A stretch of 64,000 nucleotides of DNA from Loktanella sp. D2R18 (GTDB lineage Bacteria > Pseudomonadota > Alphaproteobacteria > Rhodobacterales > Rhodobacteraceae): contig NZ_QOCG01000006.1 in the NCBI RefSeq assembly GCF_003318235.1, positions 1 to 64,000 on the forward strand, given 5' to 3'. Shown one piece after another: positions 26,316 to 35,699 of the stretch; within the stretch, counting starts at the first letter, position 1, and each line of letters opens with the position of its first letter. The position numbers and the translations under genes are program-made. Below the pieces are notes generated by a model, which was given only the letters and a program-made list of their open reading frames with translations, did no database searches and was not told the origin of the DNA.

Positions 26316-27608
26316 ATGCAAGATGACCTGAAGACCCGCCTGTGTGATGCCGTCGATCAAGAGTTCGACAGACAGATTGCTTTTTTGTCCACGCTGACCT
26401 CGCATCCTTCGACCCGCGGAAACGAGCAATCGGCCCAAAGCTTCATGGCCGATGAACTGGCCACGCGTGGCTATCAGATTGACCGCTGGCAAATTGATAT
26501 CGTTGACATCCAGCATTTACCGGGCTTTTCGCCAGTGCTGGCCCCCTACGAGGATGCAGTGAATGTCGTTGGCATCCACCGGCCCAAAACGCAGCAAGGC
26601 CGGTCGCTTATCCTGAACGGTCACATCGACGTGGTCCCTGCCGGGCCGCTGGACATGTGGGACAGTCCACCGTTTGAACCACGGGTCGCGGACGGTTGGC
26701 TTTATGGCCGCGGCGGCGGCGATATGAAGGCTGGTCTTGCGTCGAATCTCTTTGCGCTTGATGCGCTGACGACTTGCGGGCTTGGACCGGGGGGCGATGT
26801 CTATTTTCAATCCGTGGTCGAGGAAGAATGTACCGGCAACGGGGCGTTGGCATGTTTGGCGCGCGGCTATACCGCCGATGCAGCGCTGATCCCGGAGCCA
26901 TTTTCCGAACACCTTGTCACCGCCCAACTGGGTGTCATCTGGTTTCAAGTGCATCTAAAAGGCCTGCCGGCCCACGTCGCCTATGCCGGGAGCGGATCAA
27001 ACGCAATCGAGGCGGCCTTTCCGCTGATCCACGCTTTGCATGAGATGGAGCATCGTTGGAACGCGCCGGAAAACCGGCCCGCCGAATATGGGCATATGGA
27101 CCACGCGCTGAACCTCAATATTGGCAAGTTTGAGGGGGGCGACTGGACAAGTTCCGTTCCCGCGTGGAGTGTGTTCGACGTCCGCATGGCGATCTTCCCG
27201 GGACAGTCGATTGAGGCCGCCAAAGCTGAAATTGAACAAGTTATCATGGATGCGGCGCGTGAAAACGCATTTCTGCGGAACTCACTACCCGAGATCGCTC
27301 ATCACGGGTTTCATGCCGAAGGATACGCGCTATCGCGCGACAGCTCTGCGAACGCGACCTTGGCCATTGCGGCGCTGGACAATGCGCACGTAAGCGTCAG
27401 CGGAGAAGCCTTACAGCGCGAGGCCATAACTGCAACCACAGATGCGCGTTTTTTTGGACTTTATGCGGACACACCAGCATTGGTCTATGGCCCGCGCGCC
27501 GTAGCGATCCACGGGTTCAACGAACGCGTCGATCTTGAAAGCATGCGTCGCATCACCAAGGCAACCGCACTATTTATCGCCGATTGGTGCGGCACAGAAG
27601 AGATATAG
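26316..27608 (+). CDS. M20-family metallopeptidase/deacylase (ArgE/DapE type)
   Basis: A 430-residue metal-dependent amidohydrolase. The metal-binding GHIDVVPAG (His then Asp) and YGRGGGDMKAG (bridging Asp), then VEEECTGNGAL with the catalytic Glu, follow the ArgE/DapE/CPG2 pattern; a dimerisation domain lies in the middle. The ATG at 26316 follows the CoA-transferase stop by eight bases. It should hydrolyse an N-acyl or peptide bond. In this operon it may strip an N-acyl group from the imported amino acid. Confidence 0.85.
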   Translation: MQDDLKTRLCDAVDQEFDRQIAFLSTLTSHPSTRGNEQSAQSFMADELATRGYQIDRWQIDIVDIQHLPGFSPVLAPYEDAVNVVGIHRPKTQQGRSLILNGHIDVVPAGPLDMWDSPPFEPRVADGWLYGRGGGDMKAGLASNLFALDALTTCGLGPGGDVYFQSVVEEECTGNGALACLARGYTADAALIPEPFSEHLVTAQLGVIWFQVHLKGLPAHVAYAGSGSNAIEAAFPLIHALHEMEHRWNAPENRPAEYGHMDHALNLNIGKFEGGDWTSSVPAWSVFDVRMAIFPGQSIEAAKAEIEQVIMDAARENAFLRNSLPEIAHHGFHAEGYALSRDSSANATLAIAALDNAHVSVSGEALQREAITATTDARFFGLYADTPALVYGPRAVAIHGFNERVDLESMRRITKATALFIADWCGTEEI

Positions 27609-27618
27609 GGGCTATTTC

Positions 27619-28794
27619 ATGCGCGAAGCTGTCATTGTTTCAACCGCCCGCACACCGATTGGCAAAGCCTATCGTGGGGCGTTCAATAACCTAGAGGTTC
27701 CCAGTCTAGTTGCCCCTGCAGTCAAGGCAGCTTTAGCCCGCGCCGGATTAAGTGGCGGCGAGGTGGAAGAAGCCGTTTTCGGCTCGGCCCTGACGCAGGG
27801 ATCAGCTGGTATCAACGTCGCGCGCCATATCGTTCAGGCCGCTGGACTGCCGGATAGTGTGGCAGGGGCGACAGTCGACCGTCAGTGTGCCTCTGGCTTG
27901 AACGCGATTGCCATCGCATCCCACATGGTGCGCTGTGAAGGCGTAGATGTGGCGCTGGCCGGTGGTGTGGACAGCATTTCACTGGTGCAGAATGCGCATT
28001 GGAACAGCTACCGCTACCGCGACCCCTTGGTGCGTCAGGAATACTACCTTGGGATGCTCGACACGGCCGAGGTGGTCGCCGAACGGTATGGTGTCACCCG
28101 CGCGGCACAGGATGCCTATGCGCTGCAAAGCCAGATGCGCACAGCCAAAGCGCAGGGGGCGGGGATTTTCGCGGACGAAATCGTGCCGCTTGAAGCCGTC
28201 AAGCTTGTCACGGATAAGGGTACGAGAGACACCCGTGAAGAAACGGTGCACCTTGAGCAGGACGAGTGCAACCGCCCCGGCACCACAGCCGAAGGGCTGG
28301 CCAGCCTCGCCGCCGTGCAAGGCGAAGGCAAGACTGTCACAGCAGGCAATGCGAGCTAATTATCCGACGGGGCCGCAGCTTTGGTCGTCATGGAAGCGAC
28401 AGAAGCGGAGCATCGCGGGCTTGCGCCTCTTGGGGCACTGCGTGGCTTTGCCGTGGCGGGTGTTGCGCCCGAGGAAATGGGGATCGGCCCGGTGGTGGCT
28501 ATTCCACGCCTTTTGGCCCGCGCTGGCCTGACTTTGGATGACATCGATCTGTGGGAAATCAATGAAGCATTTGCCGCCCAACTGCTTCATTGCCGCGATG
28601 CTTTGTCGATCCCTGATGATCGGCTGAACGTGAATGGCGGTGCCATTTCCATTGGCCACCCCTACGGCATGTCCGGGGCGCGCATGGCGGGGCATATCCT
28701 GCTCGAAGGCCGCCGCCGGGGCGTGAAATGGGGCGTCGTTTCCATGTGCGTTGGTGGCGGACAAGGTGCGGCTGGCCTGTTCGAAATTTTCTGA
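27619..28794 (+). pseudogene. Acetyl-CoA C-acyltransferase (thiolase) with premature stop
   Basis: A thiolase-family gene. The first 246 codons run from MREAVIVSTARTPIGKAYRG through the nucleophilic Cys90 (VDRQCASGLNA) to TAGNAS. The next codon, at 28357-28359, is TAA where the family has Gln (AGNASQLSDGAAA). In the same frame translation would continue through INEAFAAQ, the active-site His ([16 protein letters not shown]) and the second Cys (CVGGGQG) to the normal end, 391 residues in all. A single C-to-T change (CAA to TAA) explains it. The truncated product lacks half the active site. Confidence 0.9.
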
Positions 28795-28804
28795 AGGTAT
28801 GACA

Positions 28805-29962
28805 ATGCAAACGCTCACGCCGCAACAACTTATGCAGCTAACATCGCTGCGGCACGAACTGCACCGCACTCCTGAAATTTCGGGTGAAGAACGCTCAACA
28901 GCCAAGCGTATCAGCGCCGAGCTTGAGGGGCTTGGGTCTGACCGTATCTGGCGTAATCTTGGTGGAAACGGCGTCGCGGCTGAGTTCAAAGGTGCAGCCC
29001 CTGGTCCCACTGTGTTGCTGCGTTGCGAACTTGACGGGTTACCAATCCGCGAACTGTCCGATCTGCCGCACAAATCCATGGTTGATGGCAAGGGTCACCT
29101 TTGCGGGCATGATGGCCATATGGTGTCCATGCTGGGCGTTGGTATGCGACTCACGCTTCGACCTGCGTCTGGCCGCGTGATCTTGCTGTTCCAACCCGCC
29201 GAAGAAACTGGTGCGGGCGCGAAGGCTATCGTCGAAGATGAGAGATGGGCGGAAATTCGTCCTGACTATGCCTTTGCCTACCACAATGTACCGGGCCGCC
29301 CGCTAGGGGAAATCGGGCTGCGTTCGGGGCCTGGCAATTGTGCGTCGCGCGGCATGCAGATTCTGCTTGAGGGAAAAAGTTCTCATGCTGCTGCACCCGA
29401 AGACGGGTTGTCACCCGCCAGTGCGATGGCCGCTCTGATGACCTCTTTACCGGCGTTGGGAAATGGGCAGATCGGGGATGATGATTTCGCGCTATCCACG
29501 CTGACGCACGCCCATTTGGGCGAGCCAACCTTTGGCATTTCACCCGCAGAGGGCGAGTTGCGGTTGACCCTGCGCACCATGTCAAACGCGCGCATGGAAA
29601 CGTTGATCGCCGACGCGCTGGCGGAGGTGGACCACAGAAAGGGCACGCTGAAGGTGGACGTCCATTGGCATGATATCTTTCCGTCCGTCGTGAACGATAA
29701 TGATGCAACGGCCATCGCACGAGAGACGGCTCTGGGATTAGGACATGCGATTAACGAAATGGACGTGCCAATGCGTTGGTCCGAAGATTTTGGGCGCATC
29801 GGTGATGACGGGCCCAAAGCGACCATGCTATACATCGGTGCAGGTGAGACACAGCCTCAGTTGCATAACCCCGACTATGATTTCCCTGATGCTTTGCTTC
29901 CCGTCGTCATCGACCAGTTCTGTGGGATTGTCGAAAGGCTGTTAGGCCCACCCCGATCATGA
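28805..29962 (+). CDS. M20D-family amidohydrolase (N-acyl-amino-acid/hippurate hydrolase type)
   Basis: A 385-residue hydrolase of the HipO/IAA-amino-acid hydrolase group. The N-terminal LRHELHRTPEISGEE, the metal-binding CGHDGHM, and FQPAEETGAGAKA are characteristic. ATG codons at 28799 and 28805 are possible; the second has the better distance from GAAGG. It would release an amino acid from an N-acyl conjugate. Two different M20 enzymes in one operon suggest that acylated amino acids are the natural substrates. It ends by overlapping the truncated alanine racemase (ATGA). Confidence 0.85.
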   Translation: MQTLTPQQLMQLTSLRHELHRTPEISGEERSTAKRISAELEGLGSDRIWRNLGGNGVAAEFKGAAPGPTVLLRCELDGLPIRELSDLPHKSMVDGKGHLCGHDGHMVSMLGVGMRLTLRPASGRVILLFQPAEETGAGAKAIVEDERWAEIRPDYAFAYHNVPGRPLGEIGLRSGPGNCASRGMQILLEGKSSHAAAPEDGLSPASAMAALMTSLPALGNGQIGDDDFALSTLTHAHLGEPTFGISPAEGELRLTLRTMSNARMETLIADALAEVDHRKGTLKVDVHWHDIFPSVVNDNDATAIARETALGLGHAINEMDVPMRWSEDFGRIGDDGPKATMLYIGAGETQPQLHNPDYDFPDALLPVVIDQFCGIVERLLGPPRS

Positions 29963-30308
29963 CCGTAGATAATCATCTTGGGTCGTGGTGCGAAATCCAT
30001 CTCGATCGGATTTCCCGCAATTTGAAGCTGACGCTCGGGCTTGTTCCCTCAGGACGCAGGCTCTGCGCGGTGCTCAAGGCCGATGCCTATGGCCATGGGA
30101 TCAAACAGGTCGTGCCCTTGATGCAGGCACAGGGCGTCAGATGTATCGGCATTACGTCAAATGCCGAGGCCCGCGCCGTGCGCAAAGCGGGATTCAACGG
30201 CACCATAATTCGCCGGCGCGCTGCGACACCTGACGAAATCGACAACGCATTGGACGCGCAGATAGAAGAACAAGTCAGTTCTATCGCCATTGCTGAAAGG
30301 TTGGCCTC
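29959..30308 (+). pseudogene. Alanine racemase, truncated by an IS3-family fragment
   Basis: About 116 N-terminal residues of a fold-type III alanine racemase. The PLP lysine (Lys40 in VLKADAYGHG) and ITSNAEARAVRKAGFNGTIIR are present. A complete enzyme is about 360-380 residues with a second catalytic Tyr in the C-terminal half, which is absent. Near 30306 the sequence switches to IS3 transposase in another frame; the alr frame runs on as nonsense to 30429. A racemase here would have supplied or removed a D-isomer for the operon. The junction is approximate. Confidence 0.85.
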
Positions 30309-30788
30309 AATCAAAAGTGGGCCGGAGACATCAGCTACATCTGAACCAGTGAAGGCTGGCTTTATCTGGCCGTCATCCTTGACCTGTACTCTCGCCGCGT
30401 CATCGGTTGGGTCGTCAGCAACCGGATGAAGCGAGATCTGGCGATCAGGGCATCAGATATGGCCGTTGCTTTGCGACAGCCGCCCGAAGGCTGCATTTAT
30501 CATACGGACCGCGGGTCGCAATATTGTTCCAATGAGTATCAACGTCGTCTTTCAAAGCATGGCTTCAAGGTCTCAATGAGTGGCAAGGGCAATTGTTACG
30601 ACAATTCCATGGTGGAAACGTTCTTAAAATCCTTCAAGGCAGAGCTGATTTGGCGGAACCGTTGGGAAACACGACGTCAGGCTAAGGGCGCAATATTCCA
30701 GTACATTAATGGCTTTTATAACCCGCGCCACCACGACTCATCGCTCGGCGGCAAAAGCCCCTTGGCTTTCGAGCGAAAGGCCGCATAA
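30309..30788 (+). pseudogene. IS3-family transposase OrfB, C-terminal half with internal stop
   Basis: In one frame the DNA reads NQKWAGDISYI, then TGA (30342-30344) where the family has Trp, then EGWLYLAVILDLYSRRVIGW. It continues through HTDRGSQYCS, SMSGKGNCYDNSMVETF and YINGFYNPRHHDSSLGGKSP, the three DDE catalytic blocks of an IS3-family integrase core. The N-terminal part and OrfA are missing, so this is a fragment whose 5' end is fused to the broken alr. It differs from the IS3 remnant at the left end of the window. Confidence 0.88.
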
Positions 30789-30974
30789 ATGAGTTGAGAG
30801 GCCGGAACATAAGCGCGACAAGACCACCTTATGCAAAGCTCTGTGTTGTTCTCATCCCATCAAACGCCAGCGACAATCAATATGTAAAGACAACAAAGTG
30901 CGCATCAAGACTGGCGGGTCACGCGCGGTTTTACCTGCGCGCGCTCGTGCCCATTGATGTATTTTTCGTGCAGG

Positions 30975-33818
30975 CTATGTGTCTGCGTCGGCATAGCTTT
31001 CCATCGGGGGGCAGCTGCAGGTCAGATTACGGTCGCCCCATGCGTTGTCGACCCGGTTCACAGGCGGCCAATACTTGTCGACCCGGAACGCGCCCGGCGG
31101 GAAGCAGCCAGTTTCGCGGCTATAGGGGCGGTCCCAGTCTTTGACGAGATCTTCCATTGTGTGCGGCGCATGTTTAAGCGGGCTGCTCGTGGCGTCGATT
31201 TTGTCCTCCTCGATCTCGCGAATTTCAGCACGAATGGCGAGCATCGCGTCGCAGAACCGGTCGAGTTCTGCTTTGTTTTCGGATTCTGTGGGCTCGATCA
31301 TCAAGGTGCCCGCGACTGGCCAGCTCATGGTTGGGGCGTGGAAACCGTAATCGATCAGGCGCTTGGCGATGTCGTCCACGGTCACGCCTGCACTTTCGGC
31401 ATAGGGACGCGTGTCGATGATACATTCATGTGCGACCCGACCTGTCGGGCCCCTATACAAAACGTCAAACGCCCCTTCGAGCCGCTTTGCGATGTAATTA
31501 GCGTTCAGAATGGCCACCCGCGTCGCTTGGGTCAGCCCATCACCGCCCATCATCAAACAATAGGCCCATGAAATTGGGAGCAAGGATGGCGACCCGAATG
31601 CGGCGGCAGAAACCGCGCCTTCGCCGCTCGTGGGATCGCCGGGCAGATGCGCGATTAGATGGCTTTTGACGCCTATTGGTCCCATACCTGGGCCGCCGCC
31701 GCCGTGCGGAATGCAAAAGGTTTTGTGCAGGTTCAGGTGGCTGACGTCGCCCCCCAAATCACCGGGGCGTGACAGGCCCACCATGGCGTTCATGTTGGCG
31801 CCGTCGATGTAAACCTGACCCCCATGGTCATGCACAATCTTGCAGACATCGATCACGGTTTCTTCGAACACACCATGGGTGGAAGGGTAGGTGATCATGC
31901 AAGCGGCTAGGTTGCTCGCGTGTTCCGTGGCTTTGGCGTGGAAATCTTCGAGGTCGATATCGCCGTTCTCTGCGGATTTCACAGGGATCACTTTCCAACC
32001 GACCATTTGCGCTGAGGCCGGGTTCGTGCCATGCGCGGACATGGGGATCAGGCAGATATTGCGATGCCCTTGACCATTTGCGCGGTGATACCCTGCGATG
32101 CTCAGCAGCCCCGCATATTCGCCCTGCGCACCAGAATTGGGCTGCATGGAAATCGCGTCATAGCCCGTCACATCGCACAGCTTCGCTGAAAGATCGTCGA
32201 TCATCTCCGTATAGCCAGCCGCCTGATCGCGTGGGATATACGGATGGAGCAGAGAAAATTCATCCCAAGAGACGGGCATCATTTCGGCAGCTGAATTCAA
32301 TTTCATCGTGCAGGACCCTAGCGGGATCATTGCACGATCCAGCGCGAGATCACGATCCGCAAGGCGGCGCATGTAGCGCATCATTTCAGTCTCAGAACGG
32401 TTCATATGAAACACCGGGTGGGTCATGAATTCTGAACGTCGGATTAGTTTTTCAGGCACATGATAATGCGGGGTGTAATCTTTGTCGGTGCGATCAATGC
32501 CAAAGGCACGCCAAACGGCCTCAATGGTGCCTGACCGTGTGCGTTCATCAAGCGTGATGCCTACCTGCGTTGTCCCGACTTTGCGTAGGTTGATGCCTTC
32601 GTCCACGGCCGATTTCATCACGGCGGCCTGCATCGGGCCGACGTTGACGGTGATCGTATCAAAGAACGTTGCGGGATGAATTTCAAACCCAGCAACGCGC
32701 AACCCTTCGGCCAAGCGGGCCGTTTTGCGGTGGATGCGTTGGGCAATCGCGCGCAGACCAACCGGCCCGTGAAAAACCCCATAGAACCCGGCCATCACAG
32801 CCAATAGCGCTTGCGCAGTACAGACGTTTGATGTCGCTTTTTCGCGGCGGATGTGTTGTTCGCGAGTTTGTAACGATAGGCGGTAGGCGCGATTGCCAAG
32901 GCTGTCGATGGACACCCCAACAATGCGACCCGGCATAGAGCGCGCGTAGTTCTTTTTGGTCGCCATATAGGCAGCATGGGGGCCACCGTAACCAACAGGC
33001 ACGCCAAAGCGTTGCGTGCTGCCCACGGCAATATCAGCGCCCATCGCACCCGGTTCTTTGAGCAAAGTCAGCGACAATGGGTCTGCGGCTATGACGCCAA
33101 TCGCCTTGGCTGCGTGAAGCTTTTCCATTTCAGGCGTGAAATCACGCAGATGGCCATGGGTGCCGGGAAACTGAAAAATTGCGCCGAAAACGGCGTCAGG
33201 GTCCAGATCATCGGGGTGGCCCACTGTGATCTCAATCCCGAGCGGGGCGGCACGGGTCTTCATGACCGCGATGTTTTGCGGATGACAGTTTTCGTCGATG
33301 AAAAAGCCTTTAACCTTGGTCTTGGCGATACGTTGGGCCATTGTCATGGCTTCAGCGCAAGCTGTCGCCTCGTCCAGCAAAGACGCATTTGAAATTTCAA
33401 GCCCGGTAAGGTCAGACACCATCGTTTGAAAGTTCAACAGGGCCTCAAGCCGCCCTTGCGAGATTTCCGGCTGATAGGGCGTATAAGCCGTGTACCACGC
33501 GGGATTTTCCAATATATTGCGTTGGATCGCGGGCGGTGTGACCGTGCCGTGATACCCTTGTCCAATCAGCGAGGTTAGCACCTTGTTCTTTGATGCGGTG
33601 ACCTTCATGTGGTGCAGTAATTCTTGCTCAGACAATGGCCTGCCAAAATCAAGCGGCTTTTCTTGCAAAATTTTTGCAGGCAGCGTGTCCGCGATCAACG
33701 CATCAAGATCGTCAGCCCCTACGACATCAAGCATGTCATCCATCTCGGCCGGGGAAGGGCCGATGTGGCGACGATTGGCGAAATCATAAGGCAAGTAATC
33801 GGTAGGGGTGAAGGTCAT
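30975..33818 (-). CDS. gcvP: Glycine dehydrogenase (decarboxylating), P protein
   Basis: A 947-residue single-chain P protein of the glycine cleavage system. It decarboxylates glycine with PLP and passes the aminomethyl group to lipoylated H protein. The N-terminal half starts [17 protein letters not shown]. The PLP lysine is Lys699 in [17 protein letters not shown] in the C-terminal half. Length is normal for the fused bacterial enzyme. It is the last gene of gcvT-gcvH-gcvP, 15 bases after gcvH, under the upstream glycine riboswitch. Confidence 0.96.
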   Translation of the reverse strand: MTFTPTDYLPYDFANRRHIGPSPAEMDDMLDVVGADDLDALIADTLPAKILQEKPLDFGRPLSEQELLHHMKVTASKNKVLTSLIGQGYHGTVTPPAIQRNILENPAWYTAYTPYQPEISQGRLEALLNFQTMVSDLTGLEISNASLLDEATACAEAMTMAQRIAKTKVKGFFIDENCHPQNIAVMKTRAAPLGIEITVGHPDDLDPDAVFGAIFQFPGTHGHLRDFTPEMEKLHAAKAIGVIAADPLSLTLLKEPGAMGADIAVGSTQRFGVPVGYGGPHAAYMATKKNYARSMPGRIVGVSIDSLGNRAYRLSLQTREQHIRREKATSNVCTAQALLAVMAGFYGVFHGPVGLRAIAQRIHRKTARLAEGLRVAGFEIHPATFFDTITVNVGPMQAAVMKSAVDEGINLRKVGTTQVGITLDERTRSGTIEAVWRAFGIDRTDKDYTPHYHVPEKLIRRSEFMTHPVFHMNRSETEMMRYMRRLADRDLALDRAMIPLGSCTMKLNSAAEMMPVSWDEFSLLHPYIPRDQAAGYTEMIDDLSAKLCDVTGYDAISMQPNSGAQGEYAGLLSIAGYHRANGQGHRNICLIPMSAHGTNPASAQMVGWKVIPVKSAENGDIDLEDFHAKATEHASNLAACMITYPSTHGVFEETVIDVCKIVHDHGGQVYIDGANMNAMVGLSRPGDLGGDVSHLNLHKTFCIPHGGGGPGMGPIGVKSHLIAHLPGDPTSGEGAVSAAAFGSPSLLPISWAYCLMMGGDGLTQATRVAILNANYIAKRLEGAFDVLYRGPTGRVAHECIIDTRPYAESAGVTVDDIAKRLIDYGFHAPTMSWPVAGTLMIEPTESENKAELDRFCDAMLAIRAEIREIEEDKIDATSSPLKHAPHTMEDLVKDWDRPYSRETGCFPPGAFRVDKYWPPVNRVDNAWGDRNLTCSCPPMESYADADT

Positions 33819-33833
33819 GACAGGTTCCGCGCG

Positions 33834-34193
33834 TTAAGAGATCAGGGAAGTATAGGCAGCTTCGTCCATGTAGCTGTCCATCTGTGAGGGGGCGGACGGT
33901 TTGATTTTAAAGAACCAACCAGCGCCTACCGCGTCTTCGTTAACGAGCCCGGGGTTATCGCCCAACGCCTCGTTCACGGCGATGATTTCACCGTCGATTG
34001 GGGCCATGATGTCGGACGCGGCTTTAACGCTTTCGATCACGACGACTTCGTCGTCTTTTGCAACAGTTGTGCCCGTTTCAGGCAGTTCAACAAAGACGAT
34101 ATCGCCCAGCTGTGTGGTTGCGTGTTCTGTGATGCCGACTACAACAACGTCGCCTTCGGTGCGTAGCCATTCGTGTTCTTTGGTGAATTTCAT
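33834..34193 (-). CDS. gcvH: Glycine cleavage system H protein
   Basis: A 119-residue lipoyl carrier. The lipoylation lysine is Lys57 in VVVIESVKAASD; the N-terminal MKFTKEHEWLR and GITEHATTQLGDIVFVELPE are family hallmarks. It shuttles the aminomethyl group from GcvP to GcvT. It lies 20 bases after gcvT with a GGAG ribosome site. Confidence 0.96.
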   Translation of the reverse strand: MKFTKEHEWLRTEGDVVVVGITEHATTQLGDIVFVELPETGTTVAKDDEVVVIESVKAASDIMAPIDGEIIAVNEALGDNPGLVNEDAVGAGWFFKIKPSAPSQMDSYMDEAAYTSLIS

Positions 34194-34213
34194 GATTAGG
34201 TCTCCGGGGGTGA

Positions 34214-35335
34214 TTAACGTTTGAAATTGGCGGGGGTAAACGGCAGCTGTGTGACGGTCAGGGGCAGACGCTTGCCGCGTAATTCGCCGTAAACTGTGGT
34301 GTCATTGGTGGCCAATGCGGTGGGCAGGTAGCCCATCGCGACAGGGCCGCCGACAGTCGGGCCAAATCCACCTGAAGTGATTTTGCCAATGGGGTCCGCA
34401 TCGTCTGCATTCGCAAAAAGCAAGACACCTTCGCGCATCGGTGCGCGCCCCTCGGGGCGCAGGCCAACGCGTTTTACGTCAGCACCATTAGCGAGTTCAG
34501 CGAGGATAACGTCAGCGCCGGGAAACCCGCCTGCGCGGTCCCCATCTGTGCGGCGCACCCTTTGGATCGCCCAATTTAGTGCGGCGGTCGTTGGCGTGGT
34601 GTCTGTGTCGATGTCATGGCCATAAAGGCAAAGTCCGGCCTCAAGCCGGAGGCTGTCGCGTGCGCCCAGCCCAATTGGTGCGACGTCATCATGCGCCAAA
34701 AGCTGCTTGGCCAACGCACTGGCCTGTGCTGATGGGACAGAGATTTCATAGCCGTCTTCGCCCGTGTATCCGGACCGCGATACCCAGCATTCCACGCCGG
34801 CAAGCGTGAGTGTCGCAACATCCATGAACCGCATGTCCGCGGCTTTGGGATCAAGCGTTGCTAAAACTGATTCTGCTGCCGGACCCTGAAGTGCCAGCAA
34901 CGAGCGGTCCGTGATTTCGGTAACAGTGACGCCAGTCAGGTTTGATTGCATATGCGCGATATCTGCGGCCTTACAGACGGCGTTCACGACGACAAATACA
35001 TGGTCGCCACGGTTTGCGAGCATGAGATCATCCATGATCCCGCCTGCGTCATTGGTAAAAAAACCGTAACGCTGGCGATCAACTTCCAGCCCAAGGATGT
35101 TCACGGGGATAAGGGCTTCGAGCGCTAATGCCGCCGTTTCAAAATTGTCACCTTTGACGATCACTTGGCCCATATGGCTGACGTCAAATAACCCGGCTTT
35201 GGTGCGGGCCTGCGTGTGTTCTTGCATCACGCCCATCGGATATTGTACGGGCATAGCGTAGCCCGCAAAAGGCACCATTTTGGCCCCAAGTTCTACATGC
35301 AAGTCATAAAGCGCAGTGCGCAGTAATTCGGACAT
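34214..35335 (-). CDS. gcvT: Aminomethyltransferase, T protein of glycine cleavage
   Basis: A 373-residue tetrahydrofolate-dependent aminomethyltransferase that releases ammonia and forms 5,10-methylene-THF from the H-protein intermediate. Visible blocks are PVQYPMGVMQEHTQAR, GLFDVSHMGQV, SGYTGEDGYEISVP and the LRLEAGLCLYGHD signature. The ATG at 35335 (MSELLRTALYDLHVELGAKM) is chosen over an upstream start that would add atypical residues. First gene of the operon, about 90 bases downstream of a tandem glycine riboswitch. Confidence 0.94.
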   Translation of the reverse strand: MSELLRTALYDLHVELGAKMVPFAGYAMPVQYPMGVMQEHTQARTKAGLFDVSHMGQVIVKGDNFETAALALEALIPVNILGLEVDRQRYGFFTNDAGGIMDDLMLANRGDHVFVVVNAVCKAADIAHMQSNLTGVTVTEITDRSLLALQGPAAESVLATLDPKAADMRFMDVATLTLAGVECWVSRSGYTGEDGYEISVPSAQASALAKQLLAHDDVAPIGLGARDSLRLEAGLCLYGHDIDTDTTPTTAALNWAIQRVRRTDGDRAGGFPGADVILAELANGADVKRVGLRPEGRAPMREGVLLFANADDADPIGKITSGGFGPTVGGPVAMGYLPTALATNDTTVYGELRGKRLPLTVTQLPFTPANFKR

Positions 35336-35427
35336 CAACGGCCTCTTTCCATTCGGCCGATCAGATATAAAAATATCCAACGGCACCACTTCGGCGCAAC
35401 GGCGAAAGCCTTGCGCGTGATGCCCCC

Positions 35428-35573
35428 TCTGTCCTTGCGCCTGAGATTGCTATCCCTTCGGCGGGCACGCTTATGTGCCACTCTCCAGAGTCTTCTTGTC
35501 AACATCGGTCCGTGGGCCTGAGAGTTTCCGAGGCGGTTGCTCCTTCGGCACCAGTGAACTGGTTCTCCCGATA
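35428..35573 (-). promoter_or_regulatory. Tandem glycine riboswitch
   Basis: On the minus strand two glycine aptamers follow one another. The first (about 35573-35505) has GGGAGAACC, TGCCGAAGGAGCAA, AACTCTCAGGCCCA and CGGACCG. The second (about 35492-35428) has CTGGAGAGTGGCAC, CGCCGAAGGGATAGCAA, TCTCAGGCGCAAGGACAGAG. These are the conserved cores of the gcvT-type element. It sits upstream of gcvT and should raise expression when glycine is abundant. Confidence 0.93.
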
Positions 35574-35699
35574 TTGTGGCCGTTACATGCCCTGTCAGCG
35601 CGATCCAATCAAGACTTATGTTTGATATAGGTCCTACAATTAGATGCACCCAAGCGCTTATTTTGATGCTATGTTTATGTAAAATAGGGGAGAATAAGC

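Noticed and set aside
30794-31571. Plus-strand frames of 116 and 205 codons overlapping the 3' end of gcvP
   Set aside because: Antisense to conserved gcvP sequence, no family match. The 30789-30974 gap itself shows only IS 3' flank and nothing further.
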